The notes below the pieces were generated by a model. That model saw only the letters and a program-made list of their open reading frames with translations. It did no database searches and was not told the origin of the DNA. A DNA stretch of 64,000 bases, taken from positions 186,001 to 250,000 of the forward strand of contig NZ_MCUV01000046.1 in assembly GCF_002873395.1 (NCBI RefSeq). Reading direction: 5' to 3'. Positions 49,718 to 58,754 of the stretch are shown piece by piece; the first letter of the stretch is position 1, and each line of letters opens with the position of its first letter. The translations under genes and the position numbers were made by a program. The stretch is from Vibrio sp. 10N.286.49.B3. GTDB taxonomy: Bacteria > Pseudomonadota > Gammaproteobacteria > Enterobacterales > Vibrionaceae.

Positions 49718-50932
49718 TTAACCCTTCATTGCGTCCATCATTCCCCACATAGGTAAGAAGATACCAAGTGCTAAAGTCAGTACCATACCCGCCACGATAA
49801 CCAGTAGAATCGGCTCAATGCGTGCGGTTAAGGTTTTTAGATCATAATCGACTTCTCGATCATAAAAATCGGCTACCTCTAATAATAGTTCATCGATGCG
49901 ACCGGTCTCTTCACCCACGGAAATCATTTGGATCACCAACGGGGTAAAGATGCCACTATTCACCGCTGTTGATGACACGGTTGCCCCGGCCTCAATCGCC
50001 GCTTTCATTTCCAAAACTCGCAGCTCTAAATATCGATTACCCAACGCCTCACCCGAGAGAGACAGGGAGTGATTTAGCGGTACACCAGAACGCAGCATCA
50101 AAGCAAAGGTACGAGAAAAGCGCGCCAATTGTGCTCGGTTAATCACGCTGCCAACCACGGGCATATACAGGCGAAATTTATCCCACCGTTCACGCCCTTT
50201 TGCCGTACCTAGCCATGTTTTAAAGGCGAAGGCTAAACCGACAATCACGGCAATCATCACCATCCAGTAATTTACAAAAAAGTTCGACATGCCAATTAAA
50301 ATGCGTGTCGGCAGTGGTAGTTCCACACTAAAGCGAGCGAACATACTGGCAAACTGTGGTATCACCTGAGTATTAAGAATAAACATGGCGATTGTGATAA
50401 AACTCAACACAAACACGGGATAACGCATCGCTGTTTTAATCCGTTTACGCGTTTCTAGCTCTTGCTCGTAATACCCTGCCAATTGCCACAGAGCCTGCTC
50501 TAGCTGACCGGTGTTTTCACCCACATTAACCATAGAGACAAACAGTGGGCTAAAGACTTTGGGGTGCATACGCATTGAAGCTGCCAAAGCTCGACCATTG
50601 GTTAACTCTTGCGATACTTCTTCCAACGCTGTTGCTAACTGCTTGTTGTCACAGTTTTGTGTTAAGCCTTTTATCGATCGCAATAAAGGCACGCCGGCTT
50701 TCGTTAAGCTGTATAACTGACGGCAAAACAGCACCAACACCTCAAGCGGAACCGCAGGGCTAAACAGAGAAGATAAATCCAGTGATGCCCCTTTTTTAGC
50801 CACACTCAGGGAGATCGGAATAATCGATTTATTCATCAAGCTTTCCACCGCAGCGTCTTCACTACTTGCTTCAAACTTACCTGATACTTTCCTGCCATCA
50901 CTATGACGACCTTGATAACGATAAATAGGCAT
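49718..50932 (-). CDS. mshG: MSHA assembly platform protein MshG (GspF/PilC family)
   Basis: MshG is the inner-membrane platform that works with the MshE ATPase to polymerise pilin. The 404-residue protein has the GspF N-terminus (YRYQGRHSDGRKVSGKFEA), two GspF repeats (about 68-190 and 270-395, each with the FVSMVNVGENTGQLEQAL / VIQMISVGEETGRIDELL signature) and three membrane helices. Confidence 0.95.
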   Translation of the reverse strand: MPIYRYQGRHSDGRKVSGKFEASSEDAAVESLMNKSIIPISLSVAKKGASLDLSSLFSPAVPLEVLVLFCRQLYSLTKAGVPLLRSIKGLTQNCDNKQLATALEEVSQELTNGRALAASMRMHPKVFSPLFVSMVNVGENTGQLEQALWQLAGYYEQELETRKRIKTAMRYPVFVLSFITIAMFILNTQVIPQFASMFARFSVELPLPTRILIGMSNFFVNYWMVMIAVIVGLAFAFKTWLGTAKGRERWDKFRLYMPVVGSVINRAQLARFSRTFALMLRSGVPLNHSLSLSGEALGNRYLELRVLEMKAAIEAGATVSSTAVNSGIFTPLVIQMISVGEETGRIDELLLEVADFYDREVDYDLKTLTARIEPILLVIVAGMVLTLALGIFLPMWGMMDAMKG

Positions 50933-50940
50933 AGCGTTCC

Positions 50941-52674
50941 TTACATCAAGATAGCGTCGGTCATACCCGAGGCATCCCCTTCACCCAAGTTCATCACTTC
51001 TTCTAAACTCACCGTCCCTTGTAAAGCCAGTTCCATCGCAGAGGCAAGCAGCGGTTTATATTGCTTAGATTGACGAGCCGTTTGAGCAAAGCCAACTGCA
51101 TCATTTCGGCGCAGTGCATCCATCATATCTTGGTCTAGTTCGAGCATTTCAAACACCCCGATACGCCCACGATAGCCCGTTAGGTTACAGTTTTGACAAC
51201 CATGACCTTTTTTAAAGCTTGCGTTGGCTTGATTTGGAAAACGCATCGTTAACCACTGTTGGCGCGCGGCATCAACGCTATCGTCCACCCGACAGTCTGG
51301 GCAAATCTTACGCACGAGACGCTGAGCAACAACCGCACGTACCGCACTGGCAACCAAGTAACCGGGAGCGCCCATATCCATCATTCGTAACGCACTATCA
51401 ACCGCATCGTTGGTGTGCAATGTACTTAATACTAAGTGACCGGTTAAAGCCGCTCGCAGACCAATTTCAACCGTTTCTTGATCACGCATTTCCCCGACTA
51501 AAATGATATCGGGATCTTGACGTAAGAAAGTACGCAAAATGGTTGAGAAATCGAGATTGATCTTAGGATTCACCTGCACTTGGTTTACTCGTGGCAGGCG
51601 ATATTCCACCGGATCTTCGGCGGTAATGATCTTCTTACCCGGTGTATTTAACTCTTTCAGTGCGCCATATAAAGTGGTGGTTTTACCTGAACCAGTAGGA
51701 CCAGTCACCAGAATCATGCCATGTGGACGACGCAGTTGCTGTCGTAAACGCACGAGTAGTTCGCTAGGTAACCCTGACTCATCCAGGTTACGCAGACCTG
51801 TCGATTGGTTTAATAAACGCATAACCACCGACTCACCATGCTGAACGGGCATGGTCGACATACGAATATCCACTGACTGGTTTTTTACCTTGATATTAAA
51901 ACGTCCATCTTGAGGCAGACGCTTTTCTGAAATATCTAAGTTCGCCATTAGCTTAAGGCGCAAGACAAGTGCTGAGGCAATATTGACTTCATTGAGCAAG
52001 GTTTCATGCAGCACACCATCAATACGTTGACGAATGCGCAGTAAATTGGCATCCGGTTCGATGTGGATATCTGACGCTGCCACCTGAATAGCATCTTCAA
52101 ACAGAGAGTTAATCAGCTTAACAACCGTTACTTCATCACTGTCATTGTCAACGGTGCCTAATTCAAAATCAAAGGCATCACCACCTTGGTGCTCAAATTG
52201 CAACTGCTCTGCAAATGACGCGATCTCTTTGGTGCGACGATAGTAGCGATCAAAACCTTCTACCAACTGCTTTTCTGGCGCAATAACAAACTCTAATTGA
52301 AACTGTTGCAGTTGATCTAATAGTGACTCTTGAGCAAACAGATCGGCAGGATCACTCATGGCAACGCGCAAGGTGTTATTGTCATTATGAGCAATCACTA
52401 ACGCACGTAATCGACGCGCATGCACTTCTGGTAGCAGCTGCACGGCATCAATATCGACATTGGCACGGCTTAAATCAATCAGTGGTAAATCAAGCTGTTG
52501 AGATAGAAACAGGAGCATCTCTTTTTCAGATAATGCACCAAGCTCGATAAGTGTATCACCCAACTTTTGACCGGAACGACGCTGTGCGACCAGTGCTTGT
52601 TCAACCTGCTGTTCGGTGATGATCCCTTCTTCAACCAGCAGATCACCTAAACGCTTACGTAATTTAATCTGCAT
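50941..52674 (-). CDS. mshE: MSHA pilus extension ATPase MshE
   Basis: MshE powers pilus extension and is a known c-di-GMP receptor in Vibrio cholerae. The 577-residue protein has two tandem MshEN c-di-GMP motifs at the N-terminus (RLGDLLVEEGIITEQQ at about 8 and KLGDTLIELGALSEKE at about 36, each ending in a conserved Gln), then the GspE ATPase core: Walker A GPTGSGKTTT, Asp box, Walker B LVGEMRDQET, and the zinc cysteines CPDC / CQNC. It overlaps mshN by 11 bases and is nine bases from mshG. Confidence 0.96.
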   Translation of the reverse strand: MQIKLRKRLGDLLVEEGIITEQQVEQALVAQRRSGQKLGDTLIELGALSEKEMLLFLSQQLDLPLIDLSRANVDIDAVQLLPEVHARRLRALVIAHNDNNTLRVAMSDPADLFAQESLLDQLQQFQLEFVIAPEKQLVEGFDRYYRRTKEIASFAEQLQFEHQGGDAFDFELGTVDNDSDEVTVVKLINSLFEDAIQVAASDIHIEPDANLLRIRQRIDGVLHETLLNEVNIASALVLRLKLMANLDISEKRLPQDGRFNIKVKNQSVDIRMSTMPVQHGESVVMRLLNQSTGLRNLDESGLPSELLVRLRQQLRRPHGMILVTGPTGSGKTTTLYGALKELNTPGKKIITAEDPVEYRLPRVNQVQVNPKINLDFSTILRTFLRQDPDIILVGEMRDQETVEIGLRAALTGHLVLSTLHTNDAVDSALRMMDMGAPGYLVASAVRAVVAQRLVRKICPDCRVDDSVDAARQQWLTMRFPNQANASFKKGHGCQNCNLTGYRGRIGVFEMLELDQDMMDALRRNDAVGFAQTARQSKQYKPLLASAMELALQGTVSLEEVMNLGEGDASGMTDAILM

Positions 52675-53812
52675 CTGAGCCTTCCTCTAATTGTGCTAAT
52701 ACGCCTAATCGATCGCGAATAAAAGTCTGCGACTGAGAAGAGATGCCAACTCGAGTCAAAGCCTGTTGATAAGAGTGAGTGGCACTAGGCAGATCTAAAC
52801 TGCGCTCTTGTTGAATTGCCAACCCTAACCACCAGCGAGCATTTTCACTCTCTAATTTAACCAACTGCTGATAACTTTCGAGTGCCATTGGTGTACGCTT
52901 TGCCTTTTGGCTTAATGCCGCTCGCATCTCTAAATACTCTCGACTGGCATGACGAGGAAGGTGCTGCAGTGGATTCAATGCCGACTCATCTTGACCGCTA
53001 CGGATCAAAAGCTTACTTAAACTAAGGCGCAAGGTTTCACTGTCGTAATTACGCTTAATTCCAGCTTGCAGTAACTCGTAGGCACGGCGCTCATCCCCTT
53101 TGCCGTAATATAAAACCGCTAGTTTCTGACGAGTCTCTTCATTATCAGGGCTATAGCTTAATGCCTCTCGATAACGGATGATCGCTTCATCCATATCTTG
53201 ATCATTTAACGCTTCTTGGGCACGTTTTAAGGCGCGCTGAGCAAGTTGCTGTGGCGTTAACTCAACCTGCTCAATCTGCATCGTTTGTTCACCAATAGCG
53301 GGGGTTGATTGAGGCGACGTTGGTTTAGATGCTGTTGGTGGTTTGGGTGCTGTTGGTAATTTAGATGCTGTCGGTTTGACAGGCTGAGAAGTCACTGACT
53401 GTGCTGCGGGTACTGCCGCTGCCACGCTTTTCACTTGAGCCAATTTGATCGATTCAGCTTTCGGCTCTGTTGCCTGTTTTGCCGTGACGGATTTCGTTGT
53501 AACAGATTTAGCGGTGACGGGCTTTTCAATGCTCGGTTTGTTCGCTACAGAATGGTTTGCCACAGGCTCAACCACGGCACTCACCTCAATAGGATCGAGC
53601 GCTGTTGAGGTCACGATTGGGCTAGTCACGTTTGACTGAGAAACCGCCCAACTGCCCACCCCTAAGCTCAAACCAAAACCGGCAATCAACCATAGCCACG
53701 GCTTCTGCTGCTTAACTGGCGCGATATCTGCTCGCTGAATGGATGACGCATCACCCGCTGGCTTAGCCTTTTGCTCTGCCAATTTAGATAAGGCGTGATT
53801 AATGGCACTCAT
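52664..53812 (-). CDS. mshN: MSHA biogenesis protein MshN (TPR)
   Basis: The 382-residue protein starts MSAINHALSKLAEQKAKP, has one membrane helix (about 38-60), a long flexible Pro/Thr/Lys/Ala/Val linker with SVTTKSVTAK-like and PTASKPT-like repeats, and tetratricopeptide repeats in the C-terminal half. The frame opens eight codons further upstream, but ATG 53812 overlaps the mshM stop as ATGA. A role linking inner-membrane parts to the secretin is inferred. Confidence 0.85.
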   Translation of the reverse strand: MSAINHALSKLAEQKAKPAGDASSIQRADIAPVKQQKPWLWLIAGFGLSLGVGSWAVSQSNVTSPIVTSTALDPIEVSAVVEPVANHSVANKPSIEKPVTAKSVTTKSVTAKQATEPKAESIKLAQVKSVAAAVPAAQSVTSQPVKPTASKLPTAPKPPTASKPTSPQSTPAIGEQTMQIEQVELTPQQLAQRALKRAQEALNDQDMDEAIIRYREALSYSPDNEETRQKLAVLYYGKGDERRAYELLQAGIKRNYDSETLRLSLSKLLIRSGQDESALNPLQHLPRHASREYLEMRAALSQKAKRTPMALESYQQLVKLESENARWWLGLAIQQERSLDLPSATHSYQQALTRVGISSQSQTFIRDRLGVLAQLEEGSDAD

Positions 53813-54654
53813 GGTTGACTCCATCCCCATAAACACGGGGTTTTAAACTTTGGTTTACATACATCAAAGGTATCGCTGATCGCTAAGTAGAGGTGACGAT
53901 TGTCGACGTTATTTTGATTATCGGTAAAGGTTAATAACAAGGCTTTATGACACAATTGATTGATCAAACGTGGAATGCCTCGACTCGAACGCCAAATCGC
54001 TTTTTTTTGCATCAGTGGAATAATGGACTCACTGCCAGCTGCAATCTCTAAACGATGATTAATATAAGCGACCGTTTCAGCCAGTGATAACGCCCGTAAT
54101 TGAGCGCTAAAAGTAATACGCTGACGAAATTGGCGTAAGTGACGCTGAGCTAATCGTTCATCTAATTCCGGTTGTCCAATTAATACCATCTGTAATAATT
54201 TGCTTTGCTCTGTTTCTAAATTACCAAACAAGCGCAGGGCTTCTAATGTCTCATCCGATAACGCTTGCGCCTCATCAACCAGTACCACCGCTTTGCGCCC
54301 TTGAGCATGAATATCAATTAACTTGGCTTGAATATCATCCACCAATGACGCATCCGACGTTGCTGTAATCGCCAGCTCTTTCGCCACCGCTTGACGCAAC
54401 TGCTCGGCGCTTAGCACTGGGTTGGGTAAATAGATCAGTGCGACCTTAGCGTCGAGTTCATTAACCAACATTCGACAAACCATGGTTTTACCCGTCCCCA
54501 CTTCACCACTAATTTTGATTAAACCTTCGCCCATCTCTAATGCCGATAGAACGGTTTGAATCGCTTCATAGTGTGGCGCTAACCCATAAAAGAAATCACT
54601 GTTTGGGGTTAAGCTAAAGGGTTGCCGACTAAAGCCAAAGTGGTTGCGATACAT
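53809..54654 (-). CDS. mshM: MSHA biogenesis ATPase MshM (ExeA-like)
   Basis: The 281-residue AAA+ protein starts MYRNHFGFSRQPFSLTPNSDFFY, the hallmark of ExeA/GspA-like ATPases. Walker A is GEVGTGKT (about 44-51) and Walker B is VVLVDEAQAL. ExeA uses ATP for secretin assembly with a peptidoglycan-binding partner. MshM lacks a visible peptidoglycan-binding domain, so it probably acts with MshN. It lies 17 bases after mshL. Confidence 0.88.
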   Translation of the reverse strand: MYRNHFGFSRQPFSLTPNSDFFYGLAPHYEAIQTVLSALEMGEGLIKISGEVGTGKTMVCRMLVNELDAKVALIYLPNPVLSAEQLRQAVAKELAITATSDASLVDDIQAKLIDIHAQGRKAVVLVDEAQALSDETLEALRLFGNLETEQSKLLQMVLIGQPELDERLAQRHLRQFRQRITFSAQLRALSLAETVAYINHRLEIAAGSESIIPLMQKKAIWRSSRGIPRLINQLCHKALLLTFTDNQNNVDNRHLYLAISDTFDVCKPKFKTPCLWGWSQP

Positions 54655-54671
54655 CGTCTACTCTCCGCCCG

Positions 54672-56294
54672 CTATTGCGAATCAGGGAACCATTCTTGTA
54701 ATAAATCACGCGAACGCTCTAGCTCTTCTTGCCAGGTATTAACACCCACAACGGTCGGCTTTAATAAAATTACCAATTCTGTTTTTTGAGCAACGTTGGA
54801 AATATTACGGAATAGATGCCCTAAACCTGGAATATTACCAAGGAGAGGTACTTGTGAGACTAATTCTGTATTCGACGATTTCATCAAACCACCAATTACT
54901 ATCACATCGCCATCACGCGCACGAACAATTGAATCCGACTCTCGTATTGAGCTTTTTGCCAATGGCAGTTCAATCAAGCTATCACCGTATAGTATTTCTC
55001 GGTTACTTTGCTCCACTTCAATGACAGCGGGATGAACATGCATTAACACATTGCCTTTATCATCAATTTGCGGTGTCACATCGAGTGAAATACCAGAGAA
55101 AAATGGCGTTAGCTCAAAATCAGGAGCTGGGTTCGAGTTATCACCGGTACCAACAACACTGGAAAAATCCGTTACATAATATTCATCAGTACCGACTTTA
55201 ATCACCGCTTTTTGGTTATTCGATGCGGTCACTCGTGGGCTAGAGAGAACATTTAAGTCACCTTGGGTATCCATAAAGCTCATCACCGCTTCAAAGCTAC
55301 CATCTGAAATCGTTACATTGGTTTGCCCACCTAATAGTGTGCTAATGGTGTCACCAAGTAGAGTACCAGCAGCACGTTCAATCTCGACACCACCACTACC
55401 AATGGATTTAGAAATATTGCTCCAGTTGATCCCTTGCTGATAACCATCACTTAAGGTCACTTCCAATATCTTCGCTTCTAAGATCACTTGACGATGAACA
55501 CGCTCTTGAGAAATCTGTAGGAAACGACGAATTTCACGTAATTGATCAGGGTAAGCTCGCACGGTGATCACACTCGCTTGCGGAGAAACCACAACGCTTT
55601 GCCCACTGCCCGAACCAATCAAACCGCCAACCGCGGCTTCAAGCTGAGACCAAAAATCACTTTCACTGAGCGTTTCTATTTCTGTGCCGCCAGTCGAACT
55701 GGTCGATGAACTGCTAGAGCTAGATGAACTAGAACTGCTATCGGAATATGAGCTAGAGCCGCTATCTGAGCTGGTGATCGAACCTGATGTAATGCTCGTT
55801 AATGAGCGCCCTGAACGCGTTAGCTGTAGATAATCAACCGGCATAGTGACCGTGCGAATGCCCGCAGGATACACTTGAATAACCTTACCTTGCGTCACGA
55901 TGTCGTAGCCATAGATGTCACGTACAACATCAAGCACTTCATCAAGCGTAACATCGGTAAGATTAACGGTAATGCGCCCTTCAACGTTTGGATGAATAGC
56001 GGCACTAAAATCGGTGCCTTGCACTAAGCTGGTGAAAAATGCTCGAGCTTCTACACTATTGGCTTGTACTCGGAAACGCTTGAGTGATCCACCTGTTGCC
56101 GCTAGGCCACCACTCAGATCGGGCATCAGATCGTTTTGCACTGAAGCGGGTAAATCTTCTAATGCATTTAGGTTAGATTCATTAATAGCTTGATTCAGCG
56201 CTTCTTTAATTTCAACCGGATCTCTATGTCCCATTGAGCACCCTGATAAAGCAACAACGGTTAATAGCGTTATAATTTTATTCATCTGATTCAT
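54672..56294 (-). CDS. mshL: MSHA outer-membrane secretin MshL
   Basis: MshL is the secretin pore through which the pilus exits. The 540-residue lipoprotein has the lipobox VALSGC (Cys about residue 19), N-domains (about 60-165), a serine-rich low-complexity stretch (about residues 170-205, nearly all Ser), and the secretin C-domain with VPLLGNIPGLGHLF. ATG 56294 is chosen; a TTG one codon upstream is possible. It is preceded closely by mshK. Confidence 0.94.
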   Translation of the reverse strand: MNQMNKIITLLTVVALSGCSMGHRDPVEIKEALNQAINESNLNALEDLPASVQNDLMPDLSGGLAATGGSLKRFRVQANSVEARAFFTSLVQGTDFSAAIHPNVEGRITVNLTDVTLDEVLDVVRDIYGYDIVTQGKVIQVYPAGIRTVTMPVDYLQLTRSGRSLTSITSGSITSSDSGSSSYSDSSSSSSSSSSSSTSSTGGTEIETLSESDFWSQLEAAVGGLIGSGSGQSVVVSPQASVITVRAYPDQLREIRRFLQISQERVHRQVILEAKILEVTLSDGYQQGINWSNISKSIGSGGVEIERAAGTLLGDTISTLLGGQTNVTISDGSFEAVMSFMDTQGDLNVLSSPRVTASNNQKAVIKVGTDEYYVTDFSSVVGTGDNSNPAPDFELTPFFSGISLDVTPQIDDKGNVLMHVHPAVIEVEQSNREILYGDSLIELPLAKSSIRESDSIVRARDGDVIVIGGLMKSSNTELVSQVPLLGNIPGLGHLFRNISNVAQKTELVILLKPTVVGVNTWQEELERSRDLLQEWFPDSQ

Positions 56295-56300
56295 CAACTG

Positions 56301-56636
56301 TTATTCCTTTATATCATTCGGGAAAAGCGATAGGTTCCATTGTTTCCCACTACGCTGAATCGTGACATATTTATCGTTAACTGTTTTGACGCGATAACCG
56401 CGAAAGGTATCACCTTGACCAACAACTTGACCGTTTAATATGGCGTAACAAGGGGCATCGGTTTGGCACATCACGCTTTGCAATGTTGGTAACCTTGCCT
56501 GCGTCACTACCCTTCTTGGTGGCGCTTTTTTCTCTGCAGGAGCCGTCCACCCTAACGGCGCGGTCGGATCTTGTGAGGCTTGGCTTGAAAATGAGAATAA
56601 TGCCAATATGAGTGATAGCACGCTAACTCTAACCAC
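56301..56636 (-). CDS. mshK: MSHA biogenesis protein MshK (PilP-like)
   Basis: The 111-residue protein has a signal peptide (about 1-20, FSSQA-SQDPTAPLGW) and a small beta domain with GQVVGQGDTFRGYRVKTVNDKYVTIQRSGKQW, the pattern of PilP/GspC-type linkers to secretins. GTG 56636 overlaps the last codons of mshJ by eight bases and is the likely start, giving coupled translation. Confidence 0.85.
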   Translation of the reverse strand: MVRVSVLSLILALFSFSSQASQDPTAPLGWTAPAEKKAPPRRVVTQARLPTLQSVMCQTDAPCYAILNGQVVGQGDTFRGYRVKTVNDKYVTIQRSGKQWNLSLFPNDIKE

Positions 56637-57279
56637 CGATAAACTCCTGTCTTGTACCTAAGGTGTAGACTTGCAAAATAAGCCGAGCTTGTGGGTAAGA
56701 TTCCACTGAATAGTGAAAACTACGCCAATAATATTTCACTGGCAGTGCTTCTAGTTTTTGTAAATATTCACTAATCGCAAAATAGCCACCCGTTAACTCA
56801 ATACGTACAGGGTGAACAAAGTAGCCAGAATATTCTGATGTCTGTTTTTTATCAGCGATAGGTTCGGCTTTTAATGACTCTAAAGAGACTAACTTCAAGC
56901 CTTTCCCTTTCACCAATACACTTTCTAAAAGCGCCGCCATTTCACTCGGAGAGATCAGGCTTTCCACCACTTCTGACAACTCTTCTGATAAGTCCTGACT
57001 CAGTAACATCAGATCAGCGAACTCAACATTGATCGCCTGATTGGGATCTTTTTTCAGCTTTGCCTGCATCAGTAAGACTTCCGCCTCTAACTTCTGATTC
57101 GATAGTGTTAGAGATTGCTGCCTTTTTTGCTGCTGTTGATGCCGCTCAATGACAGGTTCAACAACAAAGGTAAGTAAGAGAAAAAACACACCAACCACAC
57201 TACTTAACGCAATCAGCCACTTTTCACGCGTTGATAGTGCCGAAAATTTTTCATTCATCGATAGCCATAAATCGTTCAT
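56629..57279 (-). CDS. mshJ: MSHA biogenesis protein MshJ (PilO/GspM-like)
   Basis: The 216-residue protein has a short cytoplasmic N-terminus with STREKWLIALS, one membrane helix (about 21-43), a coiled coil (about 48-75) and a ferredoxin-like periplasmic domain, the plan of PilO/GspM. It would join MshI and MshK in the inner-membrane alignment complex. It follows mshI by two bases. Confidence 0.88.
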   Translation of the reverse strand: MNDLWLSMNEKFSALSTREKWLIALSSVVGVFFLLLTFVVEPVIERHQQQQKRQQSLTLSNQKLEAEVLLMQAKLKKDPNQAINVEFADLMLLSQDLSEELSEVVESLISPSEMAALLESVLVKGKGLKLVSLESLKAEPIADKKQTSEYSGYFVHPVRIELTGGYFAISEYLQKLEALPVKYYWRSFHYSVESYPQARLILQVYTLGTRQEFIGG

Positions 57280-57281
57280 GG

Positions 57282-58733
57282 TTATTTCCCTTCGGTGCGA
57301 GTGTGCAATTCAAATGTGATGATGTCTTGCTCGTTGCGACCCATCTTTATTTTTTCAAAGGTGCGCCCAACTAAAGTCACTTCATCTTTAAATTGATTCA
57401 CCCAGTTTGGCACTGAGCTTGCGTTACGAGCCAAACCCTTTAAATCTAAGGTGTTACTATTGATGTAAATATCACTTAGTGAAATATCATTACGCCCTAA
57501 TTGAGCCAGTGAAGCCATTACCCCAGAGTAACCAATTTGTTGGCTGTCATCGTATTCACCCACAGCATGAAGCGCTTCTTTTTTGGCTTGAACCTCACGC
57601 TTTAAACGCTCAACTGCAGCAACAGTGGTGGCCTTTGGTTTATGTTTTACTAACTGCTCTGATAATGATTTCTTTTGACTATTCCATTGGTTATTAGCAC
57701 GTTGAGCTTGTTTTAATTGCGTATCAACTTGCGTTAACTGGTAGTGATAAAAACCGTAAATGCCACCCATTAATAACGTCATAACAAGGCAAGCTAATAC
57801 AACATTGGTTAGGCTAAAGTGATCTTTTTTCGGTTTAAGATGAGCGGGATATAAGTTCACTTTCCAGTGCGGTTTGGCATTGGCGGCTTGCAATAAAACC
57901 TGTGCAGAGTTCATCGCGCCCTGCTTTTGAACCACAAGATCCTGATCCACCAACGGAGAGGCTTTGATATTAAGACGCTGATTTAAAGCTTCAACCAGTG
58001 CTTGAGTGTCTTCCTCGTCACAACAGATTTTTAGTTGATGAAAAGCGGTCCCTTTGGCTTGAGCGGATAAGTAGTCAACCGAACGTTGCATCTCAAGAGC
58101 CAGCCCATCCAGTTGCAATTCACTTGAAGCAACACCGGTTAGTGGTGAAGTAACATTACGAATTGAACGTTGGAAGCAGGGAGTATGTTCAACAAAGCCA
58201 CTGATTTTAAAGCGCCCTTGTTTTGCCCTTTGTAGCAACATGAAGTTATTTAATTCACCAGCGGTATAGCCCCAAACTTTATCATCTGGGATCACTTGGT
58301 TTAGCGTCATGCCACTCTTTTCAACTAAGCTAACCAACTGAAGGATGGTCTTCTTAGCAATGACATACGCCTGAATTTTCTGGCTACTTGGCAGTGAAAT
58401 CGCATCGGCAACAATGTCAGTCACGCGCTCTGTAATCACCCCTTTTAATAAAAAAGGCAGCGCGATTGGCCATTCATCTTCAGGGATGCTTGGTTTGTCA
58501 ATTTGATAGGTTTGGTAAAGAGCGCTGTGTAAAATAATGCTCACATTGCGGTTATCGGTCTTGGCGGTTTGTAATGCCTTTTCTAGCGCAACTTCCCAAC
58601 CTTGATGCTCAATAGTGATAGATTTATCATTATCACCCGACAGGTAAATAGCATCACTTTGAACCACGGCAAATAAAGGCGGCTCATTTTTACTCACTGG
58701 ACTGAATTTATTGAGAAACGATTTTAATTTCAT
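57282..58733 (-). CDS. mshI: MSHA biogenesis protein MshI (PilM/PilN-like fusion)
   Basis: The 483-residue protein has a ~285-residue actin-like cytoplasmic part resembling PilM, a membrane helix (about 297-316), a coiled coil and a PilN-like periplasmic domain. This puts two alignment-complex roles in one chain, the usual design in MSHA systems. It begins 21 bases after mshH. Confidence 0.88.
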   Translation of the reverse strand: MKLKSFLNKFSPVSKNEPPLFAVVQSDAIYLSGDNDKSITIEHQGWEVALEKALQTAKTDNRNVSIILHSALYQTYQIDKPSIPEDEWPIALPFLLKGVITERVTDIVADAISLPSSQKIQAYVIAKKTILQLVSLVEKSGMTLNQVIPDDKVWGYTAGELNNFMLLQRAKQGRFKISGFVEHTPCFQRSIRNVTSPLTGVASSELQLDGLALEMQRSVDYLSAQAKGTAFHQLKICCDEEDTQALVEALNQRLNIKASPLVDQDLVVQKQGAMNSAQVLLQAANAKPHWKVNLYPAHLKPKKDHFSLTNVVLACLVMTLLMGGIYGFYHYQLTQVDTQLKQAQRANNQWNSQKKSLSEQLVKHKPKATTVAAVERLKREVQAKKEALHAVGEYDDSQQIGYSGVMASLAQLGRNDISLSDIYINSNTLDLKGLARNASSVPNWVNQFKDEVTLVGRTFEKIKMGRNEQDIITFELHTRTEGK

Positions 58734-58754
58734 ACAGGCTCAATTGTTTATTTT

